From NCBI RefSeq assembly GCF_014193655.1, contig NZ_JACHZQ010000006.1, positions 1 through 64,000 of the forward strand: DNA of 64,000 nt. The letters run 5' to 3'. Position numbers and translations under genes: made by a program. The notes beneath the pieces are model-generated. The model was not told the DNA's origin. It saw only the letters and a list, made by a program, of their open reading frames with translations, and made no database searches. Source of the DNA: Rhizobium sp. BK313. Its GTDB lineage: Bacteria > Pseudomonadota > Alphaproteobacteria > Rhizobiales > Rhizobiaceae. Shown one piece after another: positions 1-8,807 of this stretch. The first letter of the stretch is position 1; each line of letters begins with the position of its first letter.

Positions 1-1
1 C

Positions 2-43
2 AACGACGGCCGCCCGCTCGCCCAGAACCGCCGCGCCGCCTAA
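2..43 (+). CDS. C-terminal end of an unidentified protein (partial)
   Basis: The window opens inside a plus-strand frame that reads to a TAA stop at 41-43 and ends in NRRAA. A strong hairpin terminator follows 26 bases later, which supports a real gene end. The surviving 13 residues are too few to assign a family. Confidence 0.4.
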   Translation, partial: NDGRPLAQNRRAA

Positions 44-69
44 AGCCGCAACACGGCAAACATACCGAA

Positions 70-93
70 CCGCCGGAGAGATCCGGCGGTTTT
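70..93 (+). terminator. Rho-independent terminator
   Basis: A perfect 8-bp stem (CCGCCGGA at 70-77, TCCGGCGG at 82-89) closes a GAGA tetraloop and is followed by TTTT. It sits just after the stop of the partial gene and should end its transcript. Confidence 0.8.
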
Positions 94-191
94 GCCTTAT
101 CGGGATGGCAAAAGCTCCCTATCCCTCAGAGATCGACATCTTCACGGTGAGCGCCTTACATGGCACCCCGCGAATGCGTTTCTCAGGGCAT

Positions 192-716
192 TTATCTAGC
201 CGGGCGCAATTGCAGCCTCGACACGCCGGCAGCAACGTTAAGTCCCGTACCCGCTTCGCCACTCAACGGCTGCAGGCCGAAATTTTTGGAATTGCCCCCG
301 ATCAGGGCGTTTGCCCCGAGACCGACACCCACCGCAGCACCGGCAGATGCGCCGACATAACTGCCGGCCAAAGCACCCTCACCCGCGCGGGTCGCATTGA
401 TGCTGTAAACCACCCAGCTCAGATAGGATTTCCCCGTCACGCCGATGTCGATGCCGAGCTTGCCGATGGAGCCAACATAGTGCTCGGCCGGACCTGATCT
501 TCGCTTGAACGTACAATCGACGGACTTGCTTGAGCCAATCACCATTCCAACGCCCCCGGCAATCTGGCAGGACAGGGTGCCGAGACGTTCTTTCGGTCCG
601 GTCATGGCCTGTTCCTTTTCGGGGTGTCTTTGTGATCGATGCGCCGTTGCGGCATCGGCCGTGGGAATGCCGAGCACAAGCGAAGCGGCAGTGGCGATAA
701 GAGCGAGCTTTTTCAT
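192..716 (-). CDS. Secreted DUF992 family protein
   Basis: The 174-residue product starts with a Sec signal peptide (MKKLALIATAASLVLG, cleavage near TADA-AT). It carries the DUF992 pattern: GTLSCQIAGGVG, IGSSKSVDCTF, then a glycine- and alanine-rich C-terminal half (GASAGAAVGVGLGANAL). Such proteins are periplasmic or outer-membrane associated in Rhizobiales, and no function is known. The start is supported by AAGGAGG a few bases upstream. It is co-oriented with the sugar operon and lies 154 bases beyond the aldolase stop, so it may have its own promoter. Confidence 0.85.
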   Translation of the reverse strand: MKKLALIATAASLVLGIPTADAATAHRSQRHPEKEQAMTGPKERLGTLSCQIAGGVGMVIGSSKSVDCTFKRRSGPAEHYVGSIGKLGIDIGVTGKSYLSWVVYSINATRAGEGALAGSYVGASAGAAVGVGLGANALIGGNSKNFGLQPLSGEAGTGLNVAAGVSRLQLRPAR

Positions 717-870
717 AGGGGTTCCTCCTTGACCGTTCGCACCTCACTCAACGCGCCGAACCCGAGTTCGTTCGAACCGAAGAAGAATTCCCTCAAAGCT
801 CGAAACGAGCGTCAACAACACCACGCTCCTCTGCCTAGAATTTTTCGCGAAGGCAGAGGGGACGGAATTA

Positions 871-1569
871 TCAAGTTGCTCTTGGCCGAGCCAAGTCGTT
901 TACGCCTTCAGCATCGGGAGCGTGCCCGTAACTCATCTTGCGCATTTGCTCGATGACGCGATCCATTTCGTCGTCGGGAAGCACCGGAGGCTCGCCGATG
1001 GTCAGGGCCTGCACATACATGCGCGACAATGTCTCGATCTCAATCCCGAGCCAAAGGGCGGCCTCGAGCGTCTTGCCAAGCGAGATCTGACCGTGCTGCC
1101 CGAGCAGGCATGCGAGCCGGTCTTTCAATGCGATGAGCGCGTTGTCCGACAGAGCCTGCGTGCCGAAGGTGGCATAGGCGGCACAACGCACGGTATTTCC
1201 GCCCGCAACACCTGTCATGTAGTGAAAGCTTGGGATGGTCTTGTGGTGACAGGCAAGCGTCGTCGCATACAGCGAGTGGCAGTGGAGAACGACGTTGATG
1301 TCCTGGCGTTCACGCAGAATATCGCGATGGAAACGCCATTCGGATGAAGGACGGCGGCCGACGTACGTGCCATCGAAATCCATTTCGACGATGTCTTCCG
1401 GCTGCATTGCTTCATAGGGAAGAGACGAAGGCGTGATCAGAAAACCACCCTCGACGCGGCATGAGAGATTGCCCGCGGTTCCTTGGTTGATGCCGCTGGA
1501 ATTCATCCGCCGGCAGATGTCGACCATCTCGCGGCGTGCCGCCGTCTTGTCGCTCGGTGCGTCATGCAT
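871..1569 (-). CDS. Class II aldolase/adducin family sugar-phosphate aldolase
   Basis: This 232-residue protein resembles fuculose- and rhamnulose-1-phosphate aldolases, which cleave a ketose 1-phosphate to DHAP and an aldehyde using zinc. Visible features are the phosphate-binding GTAGNLS (30-36), the candidate catalytic Glu77 in SSEWRFHRD, and zinc-site histidines in HCHS (96, 98) and GQHGQ (159). The ATG at 1569 overlaps the end of the kinase frame by 8 bases, so the two are translationally coupled; a longer upstream frame exists but lies inside the kinase gene. It is the last gene of the sugar operon. The exact substrate is unknown. Confidence 0.85.
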   Translation of the reverse strand: MHDAPSDKTAARREMVDICRRMNSSGINQGTAGNLSCRVEGGFLITPSSLPYEAMQPEDIVEMDFDGTYVGRRPSSEWRFHRDILRERQDINVVLHCHSLYATTLACHHKTIPSFHYMTGVAGGNTVRCAAYATFGTQALSDNALIALKDRLACLLGQHGQISLGKTLEAALWLGIEIETLSRMYVQALTIGEPPVLPDDEMDRVIEQMRKMSYGHAPDAEGVNDLARPRAT

Positions 1570-3046
1570 CGGAAAACCCTTTCTTTCCGTAGGTAGTGCT
1601 GTCGTTGAGGCCTGCCGTTCGCGCGCGGGTACGCCAGAGGGCGGCATAGGCCGCAAGAGCGGAGGCGAAAGCACCCAACCCTCGTGGCGTGGTCAGATTG
1701 ATCGGCGCCGGCTCGCGCCGGTGGACGTGACCGGCCAGCAAGGCTGCCCCGGATGTCACCCCGACGGTATCGAGATTGAAGAGGATTTCGCGCCCGGGCA
1801 GCATCGCTGCGACAAAAGCAGCATAAAGCGGATCGCGCAGGAAATTCCCATCGAGCACAAGCAACCGGCTGCTGCCGAGCGCTTCGACGCATTCGGTCGT
1901 CAGAAGCGCGCCATAGAGAACGGCGAGCGCCTTTCGTTCGGCAGGATTTGCCGGCGCCGGCCCAACGAAACGGCCCTTGCCGGCACTTCCGGGAAACAGC
2001 CCGTCATCATGGCTGAAAGACGGAAGCGCCATGGTACCCTGCGTGACAAGCCGAATAGCAGCATCGAGTTCGATTTTTCCTTGAGGCGCATCCGGGCCGG
2101 CAAGCTGCGTGAATTCACGGCCGCCCATTGTGAGCACCCCGCCAAGAGGCGCGCCATGCACATCGCTGTTGCAAGTCATGCCGCGTCGCTCGTCGAGTGC
2201 GGCAAGCGGCGTCGTATCCGAAAGACCGACAATCCATGTCCCCGTCGAGACGAGTGAAAAGTCCTTCAGTCCGGCTGCCTGATAACGATAGTGATTCAGG
2301 CTGCTGTCGTGGCCTCCGGCCAGAATAGCGATATCAGTCGGCAACCCGTAGCGCGCCGCCAACGCCGGGCTGATGGTCCCGATCACATCCCAGGCATTGG
2401 CAAATGGCGGCATCAGTCTGCGCCAGCCACGCTCTTTAACGATCGACGTCCAGCACCTCTCGGCGGCGTTCCACAGATGTGACTGCGCACCCAGACAGGT
2501 TCTCTCCGATACGGCGACCCCGCTCAGGCGCCAGGCCCAATATTGCGGCACGCCCAAGAACCATTGCGCGCCGGCGACGGCATCAGGTCGCTCGCGCTCC
2601 ATCCAATAAAGCTGCCGCGCCTGGTGGGTCGCCGCCAGCATGATCGCGCTGCCGCGGTCGAAGAAAGAGCCGCTTTGAGGCGCATAGCCGTCGCGGACAT
2701 CCGCTGGCAGCGGCTGCTCGTAGTCGATCATCGGAAGCGCCGCCCCATCGCCCTCTTCCGGGTCTGCACTCGTCAGCACACCACCGGATCCGTGTCCGGA
2801 GCAGACGATGCTTCCTATGGGATGGCGGTGCACGACGGTACTCAGGGCCTCGAAAATCCAGTCGCCGAGCCGCCCCAGATCGTGATGGCGCCAGGGAGGG
2901 CCATCCCTGACGATATTCGGCAGGCTCATGGTTTCAAAGACAGTTCCGCGTGGCGATGCTGCGCTCAGCTTTACATTGGTCTTGCCGATATCGAGAACAG
3001 CCACCGACGCCTCGTCGTCGGCACCTCTTCTATCGGTCGTCACCAT
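1562..3046 (-). CDS. FGGY-family carbohydrate kinase (rhamnulokinase/fuculokinase-like)
   Basis: The 494-residue product has the ASKHA phosphate-1 loop DIGKTNVK near residue 19 and a central GGHDSSLNHY, as in the FGGY sugar kinases. The family phosphorylates a ketose with ATP in the cytoplasm. The start at 3046 is chosen because AGGAGGG lies just upstream; a longer open frame extends further but has no ribosome site. It lies between the epimerase and the class II aldolase. That order implies phosphorylation at C1 followed by cleavage to DHAP, as in fucose and rhamnose breakdown. Confidence 0.85.
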   Translation of the reverse strand: MVTTDRRGADDEASVAVLDIGKTNVKLSAASPRGTVFETMSLPNIVRDGPPWRHHDLGRLGDWIFEALSTVVHRHPIGSIVCSGHGSGGVLTSADPEEGDGAALPMIDYEQPLPADVRDGYAPQSGSFFDRGSAIMLAATHQARQLYWMERERPDAVAGAQWFLGVPQYWAWRLSGVAVSERTCLGAQSHLWNAAERCWTSIVKERGWRRLMPPFANAWDVIGTISPALAARYGLPTDIAILAGGHDSSLNHYRYQAAGLKDFSLVSTGTWIVGLSDTTPLAALDERRGMTCNSDVHGAPLGGVLTMGGREFTQLAGPDAPQGKIELDAAIRLVTQGTMALPSFSHDDGLFPGSAGKGRFVGPAPANPAERKALAVLYGALLTTECVEALGSSRLLVLDGNFLRDPLYAAFVAAMLPGREILFNLDTVGVTSGAALLAGHVHRREPAPINLTTPRGLGAFASALAAYAALWRTRARTAGLNDSTTYGKKGFSDA

Positions 3047-3132
3047 CGCATCCCTCCTGAGCAGTGCCCAATTCGATCGCCCGGGATGACCTCTCACCGC
3101 AGACTGGGAAGGAGGACATCCCGCCATCGCCG

Positions 3133-3990
3133 TCAGATCAATCCATACTGCTTCGCCTTATTGCGAAGGAATGGCAGGCCGTTGCCCATGACCTCTTCCT
3201 CGTCCTTGGCGACCGGGCGCCAAACCGACAGCCCGTAGGCGAGCTCCGGCGGCATATTGATGAAGCTTTCCATTGCAAGGCCGCCCTTGAAGCCGATCGC
3301 GGCCAGGGTCGCGTAAATCTCGTCCCAGTCACAGGTGCCATAACCCGGCGTACCGCGGTCACTTTCCGACAGGTGGATGTATTTCAGGTGATCGCGTGCT
3401 GCCAGGATGCCGTTGCCGACACCCTTTTCCTCGATATTCATATGGTAGGTATCGAGATGAACGAAGATGTTGTCGGCGCCGACGCGCTCGATCATCTCCA
3501 CCGCCTGGCGGCCGGTATTGATCAGGTGGTTCTCGTAGCGGTTGACGGCCTCCACACCGAGCTCGAGACCACGCCCCTTGGCATGCTTGGCTGCTGCCGT
3601 CAGAGCCCGCGCGATGTTGTCATATTCCTGTTGTGTCGGCGGAACGCCGGTACGCTCGCCGATGCCGCCGTAGATCACGCCCGAAAGGGCCTCGCCGCCA
3701 AGATCGGCGGTTTTATCGATAGCGACGGCAAGATGGTCGATGGCGGCTTCGGGGCGGACTGACGCCCAGGCGCGTTCGGGGAGGCCAAGTGAACAAACGG
3801 CCCTAAGTCTATGCTTTTCCAGCAAAGCTTTGGTATGGGCCGTATCGATTGTGGTTGGATTGAGCATCGGTATTTCGATGAAATCCACCTTGTATTTAAC
3901 GGCAGCGGCGACGGCGCGCTCGGCCCCTGCGCGGTCCCAGTTCATCGTCCACATGCTCGTGTGAACACCAAAGCCTTCCATAGCTTTCAT
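3133..3990 (-). CDS. D-tagatose 3-epimerase-type sugar isomerase
   Basis: This 285-residue TIM-barrel protein has metal ligands Glu147 (VEAVNRYE), Asp180 (HLDTYHMNIEE), His206 (YIHLSES) and Glu241 (AMESF). Their spacings (33, 26 and 35) are the same as for Glu152, Asp185, His211 and Glu246 of Pseudomonas cichorii D-tagatose 3-epimerase. The family epimerises ketoses at C3, for example psicose/fructose or ribulose/xylulose. The gene follows the permease closely (stop and start overlap by 4 bases) and precedes the kinase. The in vivo ketose cannot be read from sequence. Confidence 0.85.
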   Translation of the reverse strand: MKAMEGFGVHTSMWTMNWDRAGAERAVAAAVKYKVDFIEIPMLNPTTIDTAHTKALLEKHRLRAVCSLGLPERAWASVRPEAAIDHLAVAIDKTADLGGEALSGVIYGGIGERTGVPPTQQEYDNIARALTAAAKHAKGRGLELGVEAVNRYENHLINTGRQAVEMIERVGADNIFVHLDTYHMNIEEKGVGNGILAARDHLKYIHLSESDRGTPGYGTCDWDEIYATLAAIGFKGGLAMESFINMPPELAYGLSVWRPVAKDEEEVMGNGLPFLRNKAKQYGLI

Positions 3991-4982
3991 CCTTTTCTAT
4001 TGTTGAAGAATTTATAGTGGGAGGCGACCCAGCGCAGGAACATCACCCCGACGAGGAGCAGGCCCCAGACCGCGGTTGCCAGATGCTGATTGGCTCCCAT
4101 CAGGTTCAGTCCCGAGGACAGAAGCTGAAGAACCACAAGCGCGACGAATACGGGGATCACACGGCCGAAGCCGCCGAATGGATTGACGCCACCCAGGAAG
4201 CAGGCAAGCACCGTTATCAGCAAATAGGACTCGCCGTGACCGACGCGGACGGAGTTGAAACGCGCGAGCATGATGAGGCCCGCCACAGCGCACATGGCGC
4301 CGGACAGCGTATAGACGAGGACCACGACCTTGCGCGTGTTGACGCCTGAATAACGGGCGGCTTCGATATTGGAGCCGATCATATAGGTATTGAAGCCGAG
4401 CTTCATGCGCGTCAGCAGCAGATGCCAGATGAGAACGCAGACAATGAAGATGATCAGAGGCACGGGAATGCCCAGCAACGATCCATGCCCCAAGGGCCGG
4501 ATAAAGTCCGGAAAGCCCGATACGTCACCGCCCCTGGTGAGGAATTCGCCAAGGCCGCGCAGGAAGATCATCATCGACAGCGATACGAGAATGGGGTGGG
4601 CGCGCGTATAGGCGATGACCAAACCCATCACCACGCCGCTCGCCGCTCCTGCCGCCAGCGCCAGCACACATCCGAGGGCGAATGCCAAGGGTCCAGCATC
4701 CACACCGCCATTCGCTTGCAGCACCCAGGCAACCGTCAATCCGGCGATGTTCGCGGTGAACGTTATGGCCAGATTGAGCCCGCCGGTCAGAATGGGCAAC
4801 AGCATCGCCAGCGTCAGGAGGCCAAGCTCAGGCAGTTGGAAGGCGACCGAACCGAAGGTCGCCTGGCTCAGAAATTGCGGCGATGCGACCCCGAAGAAGA
4901 TCATCACGGCAATGAAGGCGAAGAAGGGTCCGGCCATTTCCGAACCGAAGCGTTTCTGGAAGCTTTCGACGAGAACTGTCAT
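3987..4982 (-). CDS. Sugar ABC transporter permease (RbsC-like)
   Basis: The 331-residue protein is strongly hydrophobic with about 8-10 membrane segments. It contains the region GVNTRKVVVLVYTLSGAMCAVAG, typical of BPD_transp_2 permeases of ribose/xylose-type importers. Its start overlaps the stop of the second permease by 4 bases (ATGA), and its own stop overlaps the epimerase start. It forms the inner-membrane channel with the adjacent permease. The two permeases are different sequences, so the transporter is probably a heterodimer. Confidence 0.9.
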   Translation of the reverse strand: MTVLVESFQKRFGSEMAGPFFAFIAVMIFFGVASPQFLSQATFGSVAFQLPELGLLTLAMLLPILTGGLNLAITFTANIAGLTVAWVLQANGGVDAGPLAFALGCVLALAAGAASGVVMGLVIAYTRAHPILVSLSMMIFLRGLGEFLTRGGDVSGFPDFIRPLGHGSLLGIPVPLIIFIVCVLIWHLLLTRMKLGFNTYMIGSNIEAARYSGVNTRKVVVLVYTLSGAMCAVAGLIMLARFNSVRVGHGESYLLITVLACFLGGVNPFGGFGRVIPVFVALVVLQLLSSGLNLMGANQHLATAVWGLLLVGVMFLRWVASHYKFFNNRKG

Positions 4983-5980
4983 CGCACCTGTCCCTCCCGA
5001 CGCAGTAGCGGCAAAAGTTTCTCGATCCGCGTATTCGACAGCGTGATAGCGACCAGAATGATGGCGCCGATGATCATCTTGAATGCGAAGGGCGAGACGC
5101 CCATCAGATTGAGCCCGTTTTGGGTGATGGAGATCAGCAGCACACCGAGAACGCAGCCGAGCACCGATCCCTTGCCACCGCCAAGACGCGCGCCCCCGAG
5201 AACGACGGCGGCAAGCACGTCGAGTTCGCGCCCATAAAGTGCGTTCGGGACGACCTCCTGCGCATAATGCGCCTGCACCAGACCGCCGATACCCGCCATC
5301 AAGCCCAGCCAGCCAAATGCAATGAATTGCATGGCGCCGATATTGATCCCGAAACGGCGCGCGCCTTCCGGATTATCGCCAAAGGCATAGAGCTGTCGCC
5401 CGATGGTGGTACGGGTTATGAGCACCCACGTGGCGACGACGCAAATTACCATGACCAGGACCGGAAGGGTAATCTCGATCCAAGTGCCGTCAGGCATCTC
5501 ATGCTCGAACAAGACGACCTTGTCCGTGAGCCAATCGGGCAGGTCGTAGATCGACACGCCCTTCGTGAAGAACATCAGAAGCCCGAAATAGATGTTGAAG
5601 GTCGAGATGGTCGCGACGATCGAGATGATCCGGAAACGATGAATCAGGAAGGCGTTGATCGCTCCGAGCAGGATGCCGATCGATCCCGCGATGATGAGAC
5701 CCGAAACCCAGCCTCCCCCACCGATCCAGCCAAGCGCGATCGCCGTCACGTATTGCACGACGGACGCACCGACCGCGAAGGAAATATCGATTCCGCCGGC
5801 GATCAGAACGACCAGCAGACCGACCGCGAAGATGATGTTGACCGAGCTGGTGTTGAGGAGATCGAAGGTATTGCCAAGCGAGAAAAAATTGTCAGTGGCG
5901 AAAGACAGGAAGGCGCAGATGACGATCATCACCGCCAACAAGGAACTCTCCGTCGCATGGGTGCCGATAAAACTACGCAT
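4979..5980 (-). CDS. Sugar ABC transporter permease (RbsC-like)
   Basis: The 333-residue permease has multiple membrane segments and the family motif DNPEGARRFGINIGAMQF, equivalent to the loop that contacts the ATPase. The ATG at 5980 (MRSFIGTH) is preferred over an upstream in-frame start. It overlaps the stop of the ATPase gene by 8 bases, the usual arrangement in these operons. Together with the neighbouring permease it should form the translocation pathway for a monosaccharide. Confidence 0.88.
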   Translation of the reverse strand: MRSFIGTHATESSLLAVMIVICAFLSFATDNFFSLGNTFDLLNTSSVNIIFAVGLLVVLIAGGIDISFAVGASVVQYVTAIALGWIGGGGWVSGLIIAGSIGILLGAINAFLIHRFRIISIVATISTFNIYFGLLMFFTKGVSIYDLPDWLTDKVVLFEHEMPDGTWIEITLPVLVMVICVVATWVLITRTTIGRQLYAFGDNPEGARRFGINIGAMQFIAFGWLGLMAGIGGLVQAHYAQEVVPNALYGRELDVLAAVVLGGARLGGGKGSVLGCVLGVLLISITQNGLNLMGVSPFAFKMIIGAIILVAITLSNTRIEKLLPLLRREGQVR

Positions 5981-7487
5981 AGACGGCAGCCTCGATATCG
6001 TGAAGGGAACATTGCCGTGGATCGAACGAGCCGACGACCCTGCCCTGCGCCATATGCAGCACACGGTCCGCATTGAAATAGACCTCGGGCACCTCGTCGG
6101 AGATCAGGATGATCGCCAGGCCACTTTCCGCGAGCTTGGCGACAATGTCGAAGATGCCGGCCCGTGCGCCGACATCGACGCCGACGGTCGGTGCATCGAG
6201 GATCAGCAGCTTCGGATCGGTCGCCAGCCATTTTGCGATGGCGACGCGCTGCTGATTGCCGCCCGACAATGTCGAAATCGCATCCTCCTGCCGCCCGATC
6301 TTGATGCCGAGCTCGCGGATCCAGCGCGCAACGAGGCTCTCCTTCCTTTCGTCGGATAGCAGCCCGCCGGACAGGATCTTGCGCAAGGACGAGATCACGA
6401 GATTGTCGGCGATCGATTGCGGTTGGATGAGCCCGAGCGACAGGCGGTCCTCGGAAAGATAGGCGATGCCCGCCTGAACTGCATCGCGATTGGACGAGAA
6501 GCGCGCCGGCCTGCCGTCGAGTACGATCGTTCCGGAATCCGGTTTCGTCATGCCAAAGAGAGCAAGGGCAAGCTCCGTCCGCCCGGCGCCGAGCAGCCCG
6601 GTGATGCCGAGCGTTTCACCACGCCGCACCGTCAGCGAAATGTCCTCGAATTGACCGCGCCGGCTGAGCGATCTGACATCGAGGACAACGGGCTGTTGAT
6701 CCTTGGGCGTCGCCCGAACCTGATTGTCGAAGGTCTTTCCCGTCATCAGCTCGGTGATGCGAGACTGCGTCATGCCTTCGGTCGGGTAAACGCCGACAAG
6801 CGCACCATCGCGAAGCACGGTCAGCCTGCTCGATATGTCGAGCACTTCTGCAAGCCGATGGCTAACGAAAACGACAGCGACGCCAGAGGCGGAAAGATTG
6901 CGGACAATCTCTAAAAGATGGTTGGTTTCGGATTGGGTGAGCGACGCAGTCGGTTCGTCCATGAAGACGATCTTCGCTTCGCCGACCAGAGCGCGGGCGA
7001 TGGCCACGATCTGGCGCTGGGCGATCGCAAATTCTTTGAGAGGCAGATCGACATCGAGCTTAACACCCAGTCGTTTCAACGCATTCATCGCCAACCGCCT
7101 CATCTGCGTATAATTGACGAGGCGAGGCCAGCGACCGAGCACGGTCTGGAATGCGATATTCTCCGCCACGCTCATCTCTGGAAACAGCGCGAGGTCCTGC
7201 CAGATGACCTGGATTCCTTTCGCCTGCGCGGTCACAGGCGACATATGGGAATAGGTCTGGCCGTCATATTCGATGACGGCGCCAGGCGCGGGACGGTAGA
7301 CGCCGGTGATGATCTTGATCAACGTGCTCTTGCCCGAGCCGTTTTCGCCGGCAAGACAATGAATCTCGCCCGGATGGACTTCGAAAGCCACGTTCTTCAA
7401 GGCCTTGACGCCACCGAACGTTATGTTGATGTCGCGGAGCGATAGCAGCGCTCCGCCGCTCGCATTCGCGCTTTCGATCTCAGACAT
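5973..7487 (-). CDS. Sugar ABC transporter ATP-binding protein (RbsA/XylG-like, two ATPase domains)
   Basis: The 504-residue protein has two fused ATPase domains. The N-terminal one has a complete Walker A (GENGSGKST, 47-55) and Walker B (IVFMDEPTASL). The C-terminal one has a degenerate Walker A (GLLGAGRTE) but a full signature (LSGGNQQR). This asymmetry is normal for the CUT2 class of monosaccharide importers. It lies between the binding protein and the permeases. Confidence 0.92.
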   Translation of the reverse strand: MSEIESANASGGALLSLRDINITFGGVKALKNVAFEVHPGEIHCLAGENGSGKSTLIKIITGVYRPAPGAVIEYDGQTYSHMSPVTAQAKGIQVIWQDLALFPEMSVAENIAFQTVLGRWPRLVNYTQMRRLAMNALKRLGVKLDVDLPLKEFAIAQRQIVAIARALVGEAKIVFMDEPTASLTQSETNHLLEIVRNLSASGVAVVFVSHRLAEVLDISSRLTVLRDGALVGVYPTEGMTQSRITELMTGKTFDNQVRATPKDQQPVVLDVRSLSRRGQFEDISLTVRRGETLGITGLLGAGRTELALALFGMTKPDSGTIVLDGRPARFSSNRDAVQAGIAYLSEDRLSLGLIQPQSIADNLVISSLRKILSGGLLSDERKESLVARWIRELGIKIGRQEDAISTLSGGNQQRVAIAKWLATDPKLLILDAPTVGVDVGARAGIFDIVAKLAESGLAIILISDEVPEVYFNADRVLHMAQGRVVGSFDPRQCSLHDIEAAVYA

Positions 7488-7574
7488 GCGGATCCGCCCG
7501 TCATACCTTGGATGGGTGGGGACATGCCGGGCCAGCCGAAGCCGGCCCAGCCTGCCGGGAGAACCGGTCTTGTT

Positions 7575-8564
7575 TCAGAGGCCCATCGCCGCGAGATCAG
7601 CAACCGTCTTCTTGTTGATCGGAACGAGCTGGTCCACGATGATGTTGTGCTTCTCGAAATCCGGATGGATCGTGCCCAACCCTTCGATCTGCTCGCCATC
7701 CTTGATTTGCTCACCCTTCATCAGCTTCTGCGAAAGCGTCACGAAGACCTCGCCCGCCTGTTTCGGGTTCCACATGAAGCCACCGGAAATCGCGTCCGCA
7801 TTCAGGAGCTTCTGTCCTTGCCCAGGCGAGAAGGGGCCAAGCACGAAGATCTTGCCGACCTTGCGACGCTCTTCGATCGCACGACCTGCGCCGATCGGAC
7901 CCTGGCTGCCGAATGCCAGGAAGCCTTTGAGATCCGGATGCGCGGAGATCAGATCGAGTGCCGTACTGCGGCTCTTGTCGACGTCTTCGGCAACTCCGTA
8001 GCGATCGCCAACGAGCTTCATGTCGGGGTAGTTCTTCTTGAGATAGGCAATTGCGGCATCGGCCCAGGCATTGTGCAGCGGCACCGTCAACGAGCCGACG
8101 AAGACTGCATACTCGCCCTTACCGCCCATTTTCTCGGCGAGAAGCTTGGCATGCGCCTCACCAAAGCCGGTCGAGGAGGCAAGCTCGAAATCCCAGTCCG
8201 CGCCCTTCTGGCCCGGTGATTCATGCGTGATGACGATGATGCCCTTTTCCTTCGCCTTGCTGAGAACGGGCTCAAGAACCTTGGCATCGTTGGGAACGAC
8301 GCCGATGACCTTGACGCCCTGGGCGATCAGATCTTCGATGGCACGCACCTGAAGCGCCGGATCGGCGCTTGTCGGACCGATCATCGAGGCGTCGACGCCG
8401 AGTTTTTGTCCCTGCTCCTTGATGCCGGCTTCCATGGCATTAAACCATGGGATGCCGCCGATCTTCACAACGATGCCGACCTTGCCGGTCTCCTGCGCAA
8501 ATGCTGTTGCGGCGGTCGCGAGCGATAGCGAGGCTGCAAGCGCAGCCACGATAAATCTTTTCAT
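7575..8564 (-). CDS. Periplasmic sugar-binding protein of ABC importer
   Basis: The 329-residue product starts with a Sec signal peptide (MKRFIVAALAASLSLATAATAFA-QE). It continues as a type I periplasmic binding protein (GIVVKIGGIPWFNAMEAG, then VIGVVPNDAKVLEP), like ribose- or rhamnose-binding proteins. The start at 8564 is chosen over a longer frame because GGAGGAGA precedes it and the signal peptide begins there. It is the first gene of the sugar operon, directly downstream of the putative operators at 8695-8739. It should set the specificity for the imported ketose or its parent sugar. Confidence 0.9.
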   Translation of the reverse strand: MKRFIVAALAASLSLATAATAFAQETGKVGIVVKIGGIPWFNAMEAGIKEQGQKLGVDASMIGPTSADPALQVRAIEDLIAQGVKVIGVVPNDAKVLEPVLSKAKEKGIIVITHESPGQKGADWDFELASSTGFGEAHAKLLAEKMGGKGEYAVFVGSLTVPLHNAWADAAIAYLKKNYPDMKLVGDRYGVAEDVDKSRSTALDLISAHPDLKGFLAFGSQGPIGAGRAIEERRKVGKIFVLGPFSPGQGQKLLNADAISGGFMWNPKQAGEVFVTLSQKLMKGEQIKDGEQIEGLGTIHPDFEKHNIIVDQLVPINKKTVADLAAMGL

Positions 8565-8694
8565 GATTTTCTCCTCCACAGTTCCCTTTCGGGGAACAAA
8601 CAGGCACACCGCGAACGGCAGCCTTCCTCCCGGCGTAGGTGGCGAATAAAGGCCCCGCCTCCCTTTGGCAGCCGCTTCCTCAAACGGCACCATT

Positions 8695-8739
8695 ATTGTG
8701 CACAATCGATCTTTCTTTTTTGCACAATCGATGGTGCAA
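8695..8739. promoter_or_regulatory. Paired palindromic operators between sugar operon and lacI-type gene
   Basis: Two palindromes lie in the divergent promoter region. The first is the perfect 12-mer ATTGTGCACAAT (8695-8706). The second is TTGCACAATCGATGGTGCAA (8720-8739), a 20-bp palindrome with one mismatched pair. Both contain TGCACAATCGAT, at 8699-8710 and 8721-8732, which are 22 bases apart or about two helical turns. This is the expected design for a LacI-family dimer-of-dimers or cooperative site. The assignment to the adjacent regulator is inference. Confidence 0.65.
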
Positions 8740-8807
8740 TTAATATCGATGAGATCTATCCTTTCGTCAAGAGGACTCGGACGCTAAGAAAAACCGAGGA
8801 GACGCTC

